From positions 301,062-365,061 of the forward strand of contig NZ_FNAI01000006.1 of the NCBI RefSeq assembly GCF_900101875.1: a stretch of 64,000 nucleotides of DNA. Direction: 5' to 3'. Below, one piece after another: positions 1 through 8,917 of this stretch. The notes below the pieces were generated by a model. That model saw only the letters and a program-made list of their open reading frames with translations, ran no database searches and was not told where the DNA came from. Origin of the DNA: Mucilaginibacter pineti. Its GTDB lineage: Bacteria > Bacteroidota > Bacteroidia > Sphingobacteriales > Sphingobacteriaceae. A program made the translations under genes and the position numbers. The number at the start of each line of letters is the position of its first letter. The first letter of the stretch is position 1.

Positions 1-303
1 AATTACCTGGTTATGGTATATGAAATGGCGCTGTTTTATTTTATCAAAAGCTGTTTGAATACGGCCGCCTAATTGCGGCAATATCATCACTTTAATGTAT
101 TTGTTTTCAAGAAACAGACCTATGTATTCTTTATCCTCTTTTTCGTCGGCAATTTTTTCGATAACGGGATTTGGATAAACCACGCCGCTGCTGCCCTGGT
201 AAACACGTTTTTCAAAAAACATAGGGTTTTTATCGGGTTTACCAACGCCATAAGTAGGGATCACTACTACCTCTTCCCAAACGGAAACACTTGAAGTTTG
301 CAT
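1..303 (-). CDS. DUF5107-domain protein, N-terminal 101 codons only (cut by window edge)
   Basis: Reading leftward from the ATG at 301-303 gives an open frame of 101 codons running off the window start. The protein begins MQTSSVSVWEEVVVIPTYGV and continues with GKPDKNPMFFEKRVYQG and VMILPQLGGRIQTAFDK. I recognise this as the start of the large DUF5107 (TPR-containing) proteins common in Bacteroidota carbohydrate loci. No signal peptide is visible, so a cytoplasmic location is likely. It starts 13 bases after the stop of the sugar permease and is probably the third gene of that operon. The aldose-epimerase-like look of the PQLGGRI region suggests binding of a sugar, but the function is not established. 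Confidence 0.8.
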   Translation of the reverse strand, partial: MQTSSVSVWEEVVVIPTYGVGKPDKNPMFFEKRVYQGSSGVVYPNPVIEKIADEKEDKEYIGLFLENKYIKVMILPQLGGRIQTAFDKIKQRHFIYHNQVI

Positions 304-316
304 AATATATGTACTG

Positions 317-1660
317 TTAATGTCTTATTAAATTGTCTTCTAACTCTTCAAGGGTTTGTCCCTTGGTTTCTTTAACCTTGGCCTTCACAAACAGGAACCC
401 GCAGAAACAAATTACCGCGTACAGGTAAAATGGCCCGTAAGCGCCTAAGATCTTGGCAAGGATTGGGAAGGTAAAAACCAGTATAAAGTAAGCTCCCCAT
501 AATGATACTATGGCAACGGATGAGGCCACACCACGAATTTTATTAGGGAAGATCTCGGAGATAAGCACCCAGGTAACCGGGGCCAATGAAATAGCGTATG
601 TACTGATAGCCAGCAATACAAATATGGATACCAACCCTGCCGGGAAATGGTTTTGCAGCGCAACCGCCAACACAATGTAAAGGATGGATAAGCCCAAAGA
701 ACCGTAAAGCATCAGCGGGCGGCGACCAAGCTTATCAACCTGCCACATGGCCAGCAGCGTAAATACAAGGTTAACTATGCCAATGGCTACGGTTTCAAAT
801 AACTGCCGGTTAAGATTTGCCCCTACCGATTCAAATATGGTTGAGGTGTAATTGAACACCACGTTAATACCACAAAACTGCTGAAAAACAGCCAGCGTGA
901 TCCCCACCACCACTGCCGGGCGAACGGCCTTTTCAAACACCATGCCGTATGATTGCTTGGTTGAACCCACCAGCGATTTTTCGACGGCTTTAAATGTGGC
1001 TTCGGCAAAATAGGGTGAGCCAATTTTGTTGAGGATAACTTTAGCTTTTTCAGTCTGGCCGGATTTCATGAGCCATCTTGGGCTTTCGGGCAGCCAGGTA
1101 ACACCTATTAAAAATATGGCAGATGGTACCGCACCTAAACCAAACATCCAGCGCCAGGCATCAACGCCATGATCGGCCAGGAAATAATTCACGAGGTTAG
1201 TAACCAAAATACCTATAACCACCGTAAGCTGGTTAATGGCCACATTACGCCCGCGCACTTCGGCAGGCGAAACTTCGGCTATGTACATGGGGCAAAGCAT
1301 AGATGCCATACCCACCCCAATACCGGCAGCAAACCGCAGGGCGATAAAATAGGTAAACGATTCAGAGAACGCTATCCCGATAGACGAGATGGCAAAAATG
1401 AGGGCAGCAATCATCAAACCCGGTTTGCGGCCGTATTTATCGGCGATGTTACCGGCCATAAGGCAGCCCACTATGCAACCCAATGCCAGCGAGCCGGTTA
1501 AAAAACCTTCCCACAAAGGCGTAAGTACAAATTGGGTACGCAAAAAAGGCAATGCGCCCGAGATCACCGCAAAATCGAACCCGAAAAGGTATCCGCCCAG
1601 GGCCGAAATAAAAGAGATCCCGATAATGTACCGGCTGTTAAAGGTTTGTAATTTGCTCAT
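317..1660 (-). CDS. MFS sugar porter (sugar:H+ symporter type)
   Basis: About 447 residues from the chosen ATG at 1658-1660 (MSKLQTFNSRYIIG). An upstream in-frame start at 1705 would add 15 polar residues and leave only 3 bases to the preceding gene. The protein has the 12-helix pattern of the sugar porter family with its signatures: GYLFGFDFAVISGALPF in helix 1, DKYGRKPG in loop 2-3, PESPRWL before the central loop, QQFCGIN in helix 7 and DKLGRRPLM in loop 8-9. The family includes XylE and GalP, which import monosaccharides with protons across the inner membrane. Here it probably takes up the sugar released by the hydrolase encoded upstream. The exact sugar cannot be read from sequence. Confidence 0.9.
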   Translation of the reverse strand: MSKLQTFNSRYIIGISFISALGGYLFGFDFAVISGALPFLRTQFVLTPLWEGFLTGSLALGCIVGCLMAGNIADKYGRKPGLMIAALIFAISSIGIAFSESFTYFIALRFAAGIGVGMASMLCPMYIAEVSPAEVRGRNVAINQLTVVIGILVTNLVNYFLADHGVDAWRWMFGLGAVPSAIFLIGVTWLPESPRWLMKSGQTEKAKVILNKIGSPYFAEATFKAVEKSLVGSTKQSYGMVFEKAVRPAVVVGITLAVFQQFCGINVVFNYTSTIFESVGANLNRQLFETVAIGIVNLVFTLLAMWQVDKLGRRPLMLYGSLGLSILYIVLAVALQNHFPAGLVSIFVLLAISTYAISLAPVTWVLISEIFPNKIRGVASSVAIVSLWGAYFILVFTFPILAKILGAYGPFYLYAVICFCGFLFVKAKVKETKGQTLEELEDNLIRH

Positions 1661-1708
1661 TTTTATACTATTATCTTCTGTGTAAACTTGCAGTTTATAG
1701 TGCAATAA

Positions 1709-3928
1709 TTATTCATTAACCGGGATAAGTTTTATCAGCACTGCATCTTCATGGGCAGCACTCAGCGTAAACTCCGGTGAATCTTTTTTTAATTCGCCTA
1801 TGGTTGTATCGGTTAAAAAATCTTTTAAAATATATTTTTTGTGTTCATTTAAATGCAGGGCTTGCCGCGTTAGTACCTGCGTAAATTCTTTTTCCCTGTC
1901 GAAATTAAACAGTGCCAGCATGGTGGTATCTCCGGGCAGGTAAAATGACAACTGCTGATCGAATGTTTCGCCATCGGCGGTTTTAATTGGGATGAATGCT
2001 TTAGGCTGACTAAAAAACGCGGCTATATTCTTATTGTTTAAAAATGCCTGCGCACGGTAGGCGGCAATCGGGTTCCTGAAATCCGATCCATCGCCCAGGA
2101 TACTGCCCATTACCATCATGGCGTACAGACGTACCTTTATTTCCTGCTCGTTCAGATCCGGATTTTTCTGGAAGTTTTTCATAATGCTTACATCCAGATT
2201 GGTATAGGGGAACAAAGTACCCTGCACCCAACCCATGTGCGAACCCGTAGCTAACGACGATTCGGTACTGCCCCATCCCGGGAAACCTTTCTGGTCATCA
2301 CGCAGGTGCGAATACACATCTGTAGATACAAAACGGGTATGCGCGTATTGATGCGGGAACAGCGGCGATATAGCCTGGGTAATAAAAATATCCTTACCCA
2401 TAATAGAATCAACCAAATGCCGCAGGGTTTTCATACCATAATCATAGGCCTGCATCCCGGTGCGTATATTTTTATCATAACGGCGGGTTGTCTCTAAAGA
2501 ACCAGCGGTTAAAAAGTCGATCTTTAAAAATTTGGCATTGATGGTCTTGGCCTTTTTTAACTGCTGAATAATGTACAGGCGAATGGCCGGATGCGTTGGG
2601 TCCATAGCATAAGCGCCCCACTTACCATCCTTGTACATAATGGGGTTGCCACTTTTATCATGCAGTAAAACATCTTTTAAGGCATAGTTTGAACCGGGTA
2701 CTTTTTTATTGTTGATATCATCCTTCCAGCTCCACATGGCAAAAGGAATAAAATAAAAGCCCATTTGCTGCCCGTTCTTTTTGCCATATTCACCTATTGA
2801 TTTTAAAACCTCGGTTGAGTAGATGCCCTGATCGTAGGAGTCTATACTTAATACAGGTTTTGAATAAGCGCTAAAGTTGGGCATGGAATGTATAAAATCT
2901 GAGATCTGCTCAACCGCGGGCGGCATCATAACGCCTTCGTAACCAAGTACGCCCTCTACCCCAAAGCTGTTCCAGTAAACGGGAGCATAGCCCTGCCAGG
3001 TTTGCTTGCCATTTATTGTTGAATTAACCCTGCCGTAATCTAAAAACGCCTCGTGCAGATCGGCCGATCCGCATAAATAAATATTGGGCGAGCTTACGCT
3101 TTGACCCGTCATGGTGCCATGATCTGCATGGTCATGTGTACCATCTAAACCTCCATAGGCCGATTTTAACGATGGATTATCTGCTGTAGCTACACCGCCG
3201 AAAACATTCAATGAATCTACATAGCCTAATTGGCTCCCGGTTTGATAGGCAAGTCCTGTTTTCCAGAAATTATGCTTTACACTGCCAATAACCAAACCGG
3301 CGTTTTTTAACTGATCATAAACGGCAATAAACTCATAGCTGATACCTACATTTTTTGGCGCATTTGCAGCCGGCCAGCTTCGCTCCAGGGTGGGCGTCCA
3401 GTCGTCGTTATCAAACGGAACATCCAGGATGCGCGGCTCGGTACCGGGGATAAATAATGAGCCTTTATTAGCCGGCAATATAGCAAGCGCGCTGATATCC
3501 CTTGTTTCCAACGGCTTATCCTTCGCATTTCTATTTGCAGCTATTAAACTAAGCAGCACATAAGGGTGCTGTTTATATAGAGTAAAACTTTGCGTTAGTA
3601 TAATATTATGCTTGCTGTCGGTATGTTTTACAGACAATACTGCGCCGCTGCCCAGGCTATCGGTAATGGTACTTACCGTGCAGGTATGGCTTGTAAAATC
3701 GGTGGTAGAAAAGTAGCCGGAGTTTATACCCCGCAAGTAAGCCACCGTATTATCCATCCGGATGCCGCTGCTGAACAGGTAATTAACCATGCCTGTTGCG
3801 CTATTAACAGTAATTTTTACCTGTGTGTTGCTGAAGGTATATTCGCTCCCATTTTTTTTCAAATCCTGCGCATACAGGCCTTGGCTAAACAACAACACGA
3901 TAATAACTAAGCGAAATATTCTCATCAT
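1709..3928 (-). CDS. Secreted clan GH-D glycoside hydrolase, GH36-like (alpha-galactosidase candidate)
   Basis: About 739 residues from the ATG at 3926-3928; a second ATG follows at once (MMRIFRLVIIVLLF). A longer frame to 4012 would place 28 polar residues before the signal peptide, so I reject it. After the signal peptide (ending near LYAQ) comes a beta-rich N-terminal domain, then a TIM barrel with IDSYDQGIYSTEVLK, GFYFIPFAMWSWKDD and AKFLKIDFLTAG. The K-x-D of that last motif matches the nucleophile strand of clan GH-D enzymes. DVYSHLRDDQKGFPGWG and MGSILGDGSDFRN follow, then a C-terminal beta domain. It lies first in the operon with a sugar permease and is divergent from an AraC regulator. 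Alpha-galactosidase is the best guess; another alpha-glycoside is possible. Confidence 0.65.
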   Translation of the reverse strand: MMRIFRLVIIVLLFSQGLYAQDLKKNGSEYTFSNTQVKITVNSATGMVNYLFSSGIRMDNTVAYLRGINSGYFSTTDFTSHTCTVSTITDSLGSGAVLSVKHTDSKHNIILTQSFTLYKQHPYVLLSLIAANRNAKDKPLETRDISALAILPANKGSLFIPGTEPRILDVPFDNDDWTPTLERSWPAANAPKNVGISYEFIAVYDQLKNAGLVIGSVKHNFWKTGLAYQTGSQLGYVDSLNVFGGVATADNPSLKSAYGGLDGTHDHADHGTMTGQSVSSPNIYLCGSADLHEAFLDYGRVNSTINGKQTWQGYAPVYWNSFGVEGVLGYEGVMMPPAVEQISDFIHSMPNFSAYSKPVLSIDSYDQGIYSTEVLKSIGEYGKKNGQQMGFYFIPFAMWSWKDDINNKKVPGSNYALKDVLLHDKSGNPIMYKDGKWGAYAMDPTHPAIRLYIIQQLKKAKTINAKFLKIDFLTAGSLETTRRYDKNIRTGMQAYDYGMKTLRHLVDSIMGKDIFITQAISPLFPHQYAHTRFVSTDVYSHLRDDQKGFPGWGSTESSLATGSHMGWVQGTLFPYTNLDVSIMKNFQKNPDLNEQEIKVRLYAMMVMGSILGDGSDFRNPIAAYRAQAFLNNKNIAAFFSQPKAFIPIKTADGETFDQQLSFYLPGDTTMLALFNFDREKEFTQVLTRQALHLNEHKKYILKDFLTDTTIGELKKDSPEFTLSAAHEDAVLIKLIPVNE

Positions 3929-4026
3929 AAAAAATTGCCGGTAACGGTTTAACGTATTGCTGTGTATTTGTTTAACATATTGGTTAAGCCTGCTGGTTAT
4001 TTTATCTATCATTATTTATATAGTGC

Positions 4027-4082
4027 GTGTACAATTAACTTATTCCAGCCATTTGCACCGGATAAAATTAAAATGTGTACAA
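4027..4082. promoter_or_regulatory. Two GTGTACAA sites in the divergent promoter region
   Basis: The gap 3929-4271 separates the divergent hydrolase and AraC genes and is AT-rich. GTGTACAA occurs at 4027-4034 and again at 4075-4082, in the same orientation and 48 bases apart. A related TTGTACC stands near 4130. The same octamer recurs upstream of PUL1 susC at 36394-36401. Direct repeats in such a position fit AraC-family operator half-sites. That role is inference. No perfect TAnnTTTG promoter box is visible in this gap for either gene. Confidence 0.35.
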
Positions 4083-4271
4083 GCTCAAATATTTGCTGAT
4101 AACTCAAAAGGAAACAGAACGGATAATTCTTGTACCTGATAAAATAACTAATTGGCTATGATGTAAATCTCACGGAATAAAAGAGAATAAAAAATAGGTA
4201 ATGTTATTATAATGATGGACTTTATTATGGTATTATTGTAAATAAATCATGAATAAGCCTTTACAAATAAA

Positions 4272-5192
4272 ATGGCAAAAAATACGGTTTTAAGGAGAAG
4301 GGACGGTTTCGAAGGACAGAAACTCATGGTGCTACCTAAAAAGATCATCACCAACTTTTTAAGTAAGGACCCTGTTACCAAGCAAATTTACATTACCGAT
4401 ATTGGCTATTACCCCAAAGCCAAGCACCATTATGCCGAACGGCCTAACGGGATCAGCCAGCACATTATCATTTATTGTACCGAGGGCTACGGTTGGCTGG
4501 AGATCAATAAAAAAAAGGTAGAGGTTTCGCCATCGCAGTTTATTGCCATACCGGCCAACACCCCGCACAAGTACGCCGCCAACATGGATAAACCCTGGAC
4601 TATCTACTGGATCCACTTTAAGGGTGAAACTGCAGCGTTTATTATAGACCTGATCTTAAAAAACTCAGAAAACTATAAACCATACCTATCCTACAGCGAA
4701 GACAGGATCAAGCTGTTTGAGGATATCTGTTATAATTTGGAGAAAGGTTACAGCAGCGATACCCTGCGTTATGTTAACATGATATTTTCTCATTTTTTAT
4801 CGTCGCTCATTTATGAAGACAAATTTAACCACGTTGATGAGCAAACCGGTCCCGATATTGTAGATAAAACCATCACCTACATGCAGGACAACATTAAACT
4901 GATGATCAGGCTTGATGAGTTTTCTGCGTTTGCCAATCTTTCAACTTCTCATTTTTCGGCTATTTTCAGGGCTCGTACCGGCTACTCGCCTATAGAATAT
5001 TTTAACCAACTGAAAGTGCAAAAGGCATGTCAGTATATTTCATTTACCACCATGTCTATCAAAAGCATAGCTATAAGTTTAGGCATTGAAGATCAATATT
5101 ATTTTTCGCGGATGTTTACCAAACTCATGGGCAGCTCGCCGAATGAGTACCGTAAAAAAATAAAACAGCACAATCAATTGCTGGGGTCCTAA
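4272..5192 (+). CDS. AraC-family transcriptional regulator
   Basis: 306 residues from ATG 4272. An ATG at 4326 (MVLPKKIITNFLS), preceded by AAGGA, is an equally plausible start and fits homologues better. Residues about 25-170 form the AraC cupin ligand-binding domain (HHYAERPNGISQHIIIYCTE, then PSQFIAIPANTPHKY). The C-terminal 100 residues hold the double helix-turn-helix: LDEFSAFANLSTSHFSAIF, then SIKSIAISLGIEDQYYFSRM and GSSPNEYRK. Such proteins bind a sugar and activate nearby catabolic genes. The divergent position points to control of the GH36-like hydrolase, permease and DUF5107 operon. Confidence 0.9.
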   Translation: MAKNTVLRRRDGFEGQKLMVLPKKIITNFLSKDPVTKQIYITDIGYYPKAKHHYAERPNGISQHIIIYCTEGYGWLEINKKKVEVSPSQFIAIPANTPHKYAANMDKPWTIYWIHFKGETAAFIIDLILKNSENYKPYLSYSEDRIKLFEDICYNLEKGYSSDTLRYVNMIFSHFLSSLIYEDKFNHVDEQTGPDIVDKTITYMQDNIKLMIRLDEFSAFANLSTSHFSAIFRARTGYSPIEYFNQLKVQKACQYISFTTMSIKSIAISLGIEDQYYFSRMFTKLMGSSPNEYRKKIKQHNQLLGS

Positions 5193-5340
5193 CACGCCCG
5201 AAAATCCCCTGCGATTAAATGTTTAGCAGGTCTGTATTACTGAAAAATAATCAGTAGCTTCACGTACGTTGCAATAAAACGACCACACATCCATACAATC
5301 CGATCCTTCTTTTTAATTGCCTCAACCGTATCCTTCTAAA

Positions 5341-6219
5341 ATGTATAAACGAAAAAGATCTAACGATTTAATTAATGCCAACAATGAACTTATTTTCCAA
5401 AATAAGGAGAAGGAGAAGCGTGCTGCCGAATTATTGATTGCCAATGCCGAACTGGCTTTTCAAAACCAGGAAAAGGAAAATCGTGCAGCTGAACTAATTG
5501 TTGCCAACACTGAACTGGCTTTTCAAAACCAGGAAAAGGAAAATCGTGCAGCTGAACTAATTGTTGCCAATACTGAACTGGCTTTCCAAAACCAGGAAAA
5601 GGAAAACCGCGCGGCCGAACTAATTGTTGCCAATACAGAGCTGGCTTTTCAAAACAAGGAAAAAGAAAACCGGGCCGCTGAATTGATCATTGCTAATATT
5701 GAGCTGGCTTTTCAAAACAAGGAAAAGGAAAAACGCGCGGCAGAACTCTTTATTGCCAATGAGGAACTGATATTTCAGAACGGCGAAAAAGAAAACCGAG
5801 CTGCCGAATTAATTATAGCCAATAAGGAGCTTGTTTTTCAAAATAAAGAAAAAGAGAACCGTGCTGCCGAGCTCGTTGTAGCCAACCACGAGTTGGTTTT
5901 TCAAAACGAAGAGAAAGAAAAAAGATCCCAGGAACTAACTATAGCTTACAACAAAATCAAAAAAGCCGAAGAGTTTTTGAAAGAATATATTCATGGCCTG
6001 GAAGAAATGATGTTTTTAACCCACCATAAGGTAAGGCAACCGGTGGCTAATATTTTAGGAATATCAAATGTGCTTACCGAGTGCCTGGCATCGCCTGCCG
6101 AACTCAAGAAAATGGTAGATTATATGAAAGTATCCGCGTTATCCCTTGACGCTTTCACTAAAGAACTCACCCTGTTTATTACTGATCTGGATCAAAAAGG
6201 TAAAAACAAGAATTTTTAA
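5341..6219 (+). CDS. Tandem-repeat coiled-coil protein with C-terminal orphan histidine-kinase dimerisation (DHp) domain
   Basis: 292 residues from ATG 5341; a TTG at 5317 would add 8 residues and is less likely. Residues 16-204 are nine back-to-back 21-residue units of the form ELAFQNQEKENRAAELIVANT. This is three heptads each and must form one long coiled coil. The last 88 residues contain FLTHHKVRQPVANILGIS, which matches the H-box region of histidine kinases, and a second helix (MVDYMKVSALSLDAFTKELT). No ATPase domain follows; the frame stops at 6219 and the next bases hold no remnant. Similar repeats precede the DHp domain in full-length kinases of related bacteria (from memory). It may be a phosphotransfer or dimerisation partner, or a kinase that lost its catalytic domain. 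No signal peptide or membrane helix is seen. Confidence 0.75.
   Translation: MYKRKRSNDLINANNELIFQNKEKEKRAAELLIANAELAFQNQEKENRAAELIVANTELAFQNQEKENRAAELIVANTELAFQNQEKENRAAELIVANTELAFQNKEKENRAAELIIANIELAFQNKEKEKRAAELFIANEELIFQNGEKENRAAELIIANKELVFQNKEKENRAAELVVANHELVFQNEEKEKRSQELTIAYNKIKKAEEFLKEYIHGLEEMMFLTHHKVRQPVANILGISNVLTECLASPAELKKMVDYMKVSALSLDAFTKELTLFITDLDQKGKNKNF
5386..5952 (+). repeat. Nine in-frame 63-bp tandem repeats
   Basis: Nine exact-length 63-base units code for the 21-residue coiled-coil repeats. Units 2 (5449-5511) and 3 (5512-5574) differ at a single base. Unit 4 (5575-5637) keeps the same protein sequence for nearly its whole length but differs at several silent positions. 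The outer units are more diverged. This pattern indicates a recent duplication in the middle of an older array, so copy number may vary between strains. Confidence 0.9.
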
Positions 6220-6251
6220 TTTACCTGCCACCAGCAGTATTAAAAACAAAA

Positions 6252-6281
6252 AAAGCAACAGGCTTTTACACCCATTGCTTT
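6252..6281. terminator. Convergent hairpin between coiled-coil gene and HTH gene
   Basis: AAAGCAA at 6252-6258 pairs with TTGCTTT at 6275-6281. On the minus strand the stem is followed by a long T-rich run (bases 6242-6251 are mostly A). It fits a terminator for the leftward adhesin operon ending at 6325. The stem is short, so strength is uncertain. Confidence 0.45.
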
Positions 6282-6324
6282 ATATAATCAGTTATAACTA
6301 CAATTAAAAATACTTAAGCATCGT

Positions 6325-6654
6325 TTACTCATAAAATTTAGGCACAATAGCCCGCAGCACAAGATCATCTTTGTGTTTCACTAATAGTTTCATCCACCAA
6401 AACTGAAACTTACGCGGATAGGTTACCCTATCCTTAAAATTGGCTTTATGCAAATCCTCCATCGCCAGCAGTTTGTACATCACCTTGCGCGAGTGGTCAA
6501 CCACGGCATGTGACCGTTCTGAATAACCCAGCATCCGGTTTATTTCGCGGTTGGTTTTGCCTACCAGTATATATTCAAAAATTTCCAGGTGCAGTGTCGA
6601 AAAACCTTTGGTTTTAAGTAGCGGCCTGCTTAATGATATTCCGTCCTGATTCAT
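6325..6654 (-). CDS. Small LuxR-type helix-turn-helix protein
   Basis: 109 residues. The centre (residues about 20-65) reads LEIFEYILVGKTNREINRML, then GYSERSHAVVDHSRKVMYKL. This matches the LuxR/GerE-like DNA-binding fold, with the usual hydrophobic pattern and the GKTNREI turn. There is no receiver domain; the tail is rich in basic and aromatic residues (RKFQFWWMKLLVKHKDD). It is the last gene of the leftward adhesin operon, 42 bases after the small membrane protein gene, and converges with the coiled-coil/DHp gene. Feedback control of the operon is a reasonable inference but unproven. Confidence 0.6.
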   Translation of the reverse strand: MNQDGISLSRPLLKTKGFSTLHLEIFEYILVGKTNREINRMLGYSERSHAVVDHSRKVMYKLLAMEDLHKANFKDRVTYPRKFQFWWMKLLVKHKDDLVLRAIVPKFYE

Positions 6655-6696
6655 AGTATCCTTATTTAACAGTTTATATCAATTCGTTTAATTCAA

Positions 6697-6924
6697 TTAT
6701 CTGGCAATGCATATTATAGTGCATATGGATACAACCCCTACAAGCACATTAAAAAATCCAATAACCAGCTTATCTGAAGCCACTGTGTTGGGTTTATAAT
6801 GTGATAGCCTGAATACAACGCTGCTTAAATTCATTACTCCATATACTGCTGTGCCCAGCGCTAAAACCATCATGAGGGTAAAATACCCGTGTGGCAGTCC
6901 ATGTAAATTTGTTGGCGTTGTCAT
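6697..6924 (-). CDS. Small two-helix membrane protein, unknown function
   Basis: 75 residues with two hydrophobic segments, TLMMVLALGTAVYGVMNLSS (about 16-36) and a second near the C-terminus (VIGFFNVLVGVVSICTIICI). A short basic loop lies between them. No family is recognised. It starts 25 bases after the OmpA-family gene stop, so it is probably co-transcribed with the T9SS genes. Its conservation next to PorP/OmpA genes elsewhere was not tested. Confidence 0.55.
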   Translation of the reverse strand: MTTPTNLHGLPHGYFTLMMVLALGTAVYGVMNLSSVVFRLSHYKPNTVASDKLVIGFFNVLVGVVSICTIICIAR

Positions 6925-6949
6925 GTTATATTTAATTAGGGTTAATAAA

Positions 6950-8905
6950 TCATTCCAGTTTAAGCACCGTAAACTCGGTACGCCTGTTTAACTGGCGTCC
7001 TTCGGGATTATCTTTACCATTGGGTAGCGTATTTGGCGCAATTGGTCGTTTTTCGCCATAACCTTTAGCATAGATCCTGCTATCGGCTATCCCTTTAGAT
7101 ACAATATAATCCACACAAGCTTGCGCACGGGCTTGCGATAGTTTTTGGTTATAGGCGTCAGATCCTTTTGAATCGGTATGCGCGCCAAGCTCAACTTTTA
7201 TCTTGGGGTTATCATTCATGATGGTAACCAACTCATCTAATACCACTTTTGATTCGGGCCGCAGGGTTGCCTTGTCATAATCATACAATACGTTTTTTAT
7301 AACGATAGGCTTGTCAACGGCGAAGGCTTGCAGGCAGATATCGGGATTATTGAGGGTATCACCAGCCATTTGCCCATTAGCGGGTACCGGAATTACTTTT
7401 GTAAAGTAGCCCGATTTTTCGAGCACCAGTTTGTATGGGCGTTTTGTACGTACATCAAAAGCGTAACGCGCAGTATTATCGGTTACTAATTCTTTGATGG
7501 TTTGTTTAGATAGTGAATCAACAAAACTTACCTTAACACCCGGCAGCGCCTTATGGGTTTCGCAGTCGATTACTATGCCCGACAGGATGTGCCTTTTATC
7601 AAAAGCCTCGAACAGGCCAAGACAACAATCCGATTCGCGGTCGGAACTGATGTAGAACTTATTTGCATCCGAATGATCGGGCAGAAAATACAGATCGTCC
7701 TTAGCCGAATTCATCGGGTAGCCCATATTTTTAGGCTCACTCCATTTATCGCCCTCATTAAAACTTTCAAAAAAATCAAACCCGCCCAGGCCGGTGAAAC
7801 CTTTTGAACTATAGATCAGCCTTTTGGCAGCTACATCATAATAAGCAGCCTGTTCATCCATTGCTGTGTTAATATCCTTACCCAGGTTGGTTGAGTTAAC
7901 AGCGTCACCACTGGCATCAAGGTCGCTTACCCAGATATCATCGCCACCCTGGCCACCGGGTTTGTTTGATGTAAAATACAGCTGCTTACCATCGGCCGTA
8001 ACAAAGGGCTGTATGGTATTAAAACCATCGGCATTTACATTGCTGTTGAGTTTTTTTGGCGTGCTCCATTCGTTATTGGCCCATGCGCTGTAATAAATGG
8101 CATGTACGGTTTTGCTGCCTTCCTTGTACCAGCGCGTGAGGTACATTTTTTGCCCGGTTTCGTTTAATGAGGGTGTTCCATATTCCAGTTCATTTTTACT
8201 TTCGTCATTTTTAAAATTGATCACCTGCGGATCGGCTTTATCTTTTATAGCATAGATCCTGTTCAGGTGTTTTTTATCATCCTTAACAAACCTCGATGAG
8301 GTAAAAAAGCCATTGCCATCGCGTTGGATCAGCGCATAGTCTGATCCATCAGATGCGTAAGCGCCTTTTAATTTGCTAACCTCCATCAATTGCGGATACA
8401 GATATTGATCCTTTGCAAACTGGCAATTCTCCACCTCATTATCGGCAATATCATTGTACTTACTTTCGCCTTTGTAAGCATTATTAAATTGTTTAAGCTG
8501 GATGATAGCTTCATCAAAATGCTGATTAGCACGCAAGCATACCCCGTACCACAACCGGGCCAATGGGTATTTCGACTCATTATTCTCGGTAATTACTTTA
8601 TAGTACCAGCCCTCGGCTTCCAGATAGTTTTCATACATGCGGTATGACTCTGCCAGCTGATAGCAGATATACGCGCGATCATCGGGCTTGCCATTTTTCT
8701 CTGTTTTACCCGAGGCATGGTACGGAATGGCCTGTTGTTTAATAAGGCTCAAACCTTCGGCTGCTTTTTTATAGTATACAGCGGCTTCGTAGTAGTCCTT
8801 ATTTGCAAAGGCTTTATCGCCCAAGGCACGTGGATTTGCCCTGTACTGGGCATTAACCCCGGTAAATACGCTTAAAATAAATATGGTTAATAATATCTTC
8901 TTCAT
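6950..8905 (-). CDS. OmpA-family protein with TPR, PD40 propeller and regulatory-like domains (T9SS-associated)
   Basis: 651 residues. The signal peptide is followed by TPR-like helices (KAFANKDYYEAAVYYKKAAE; YEAEGWYYKVI-type repeats to about 170). Next come PD40/TolB-like propeller blades (GTPSLNETGQKMYLTR, FVTADGKQLYFTSNKPGGQG, KRLIYSSKGFTGLGGFDFF). A carboxypeptidase-regulatory-like beta domain follows (about 440-520). The OmpA C-terminal peptidoglycan-binding domain (about 540-651) has VELGAHTDSKGSDAYN and RIYAKGYGEKRP. This architecture is typical of proteins encoded after PorP/SprF and large T9SS substrates. It probably anchors the export or adhesin complex to peptidoglycan. It starts 12 bases after porP. 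Confidence 0.9.
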   Translation of the reverse strand: MKKILLTIFILSVFTGVNAQYRANPRALGDKAFANKDYYEAAVYYKKAAEGLSLIKQQAIPYHASGKTEKNGKPDDRAYICYQLAESYRMYENYLEAEGWYYKVITENNESKYPLARLWYGVCLRANQHFDEAIIQLKQFNNAYKGESKYNDIADNEVENCQFAKDQYLYPQLMEVSKLKGAYASDGSDYALIQRDGNGFFTSSRFVKDDKKHLNRIYAIKDKADPQVINFKNDESKNELEYGTPSLNETGQKMYLTRWYKEGSKTVHAIYYSAWANNEWSTPKKLNSNVNADGFNTIQPFVTADGKQLYFTSNKPGGQGGDDIWVSDLDASGDAVNSTNLGKDINTAMDEQAAYYDVAAKRLIYSSKGFTGLGGFDFFESFNEGDKWSEPKNMGYPMNSAKDDLYFLPDHSDANKFYISSDRESDCCLGLFEAFDKRHILSGIVIDCETHKALPGVKVSFVDSLSKQTIKELVTDNTARYAFDVRTKRPYKLVLEKSGYFTKVIPVPANGQMAGDTLNNPDICLQAFAVDKPIVIKNVLYDYDKATLRPESKVVLDELVTIMNDNPKIKVELGAHTDSKGSDAYNQKLSQARAQACVDYIVSKGIADSRIYAKGYGEKRPIAPNTLPNGKDNPEGRQLNRRTEFTVLKLE

Positions 8906-8917
8906 GTGAATATAGGT

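Noticed and set aside
3957..4139. 60-codon forward open frame in the gap before the AraC gene
   Set aside because: No recognisable protein features; it overlaps the 5' end of the hydrolase frame and the GTGTACAA sites, so it is more likely promoter DNA.
5386..5952. 63-bp repeats considered as a CRISPR array
   Set aside because: Repeats are directly adjacent with no spacers, in frame and protein-coding.
6220..6324. Possible remnant of a kinase ATPase domain after the coiled-coil gene
   Set aside because: The 105 bases hold a terminator hairpin and stops, with no N-box or G-box-like coding trace.
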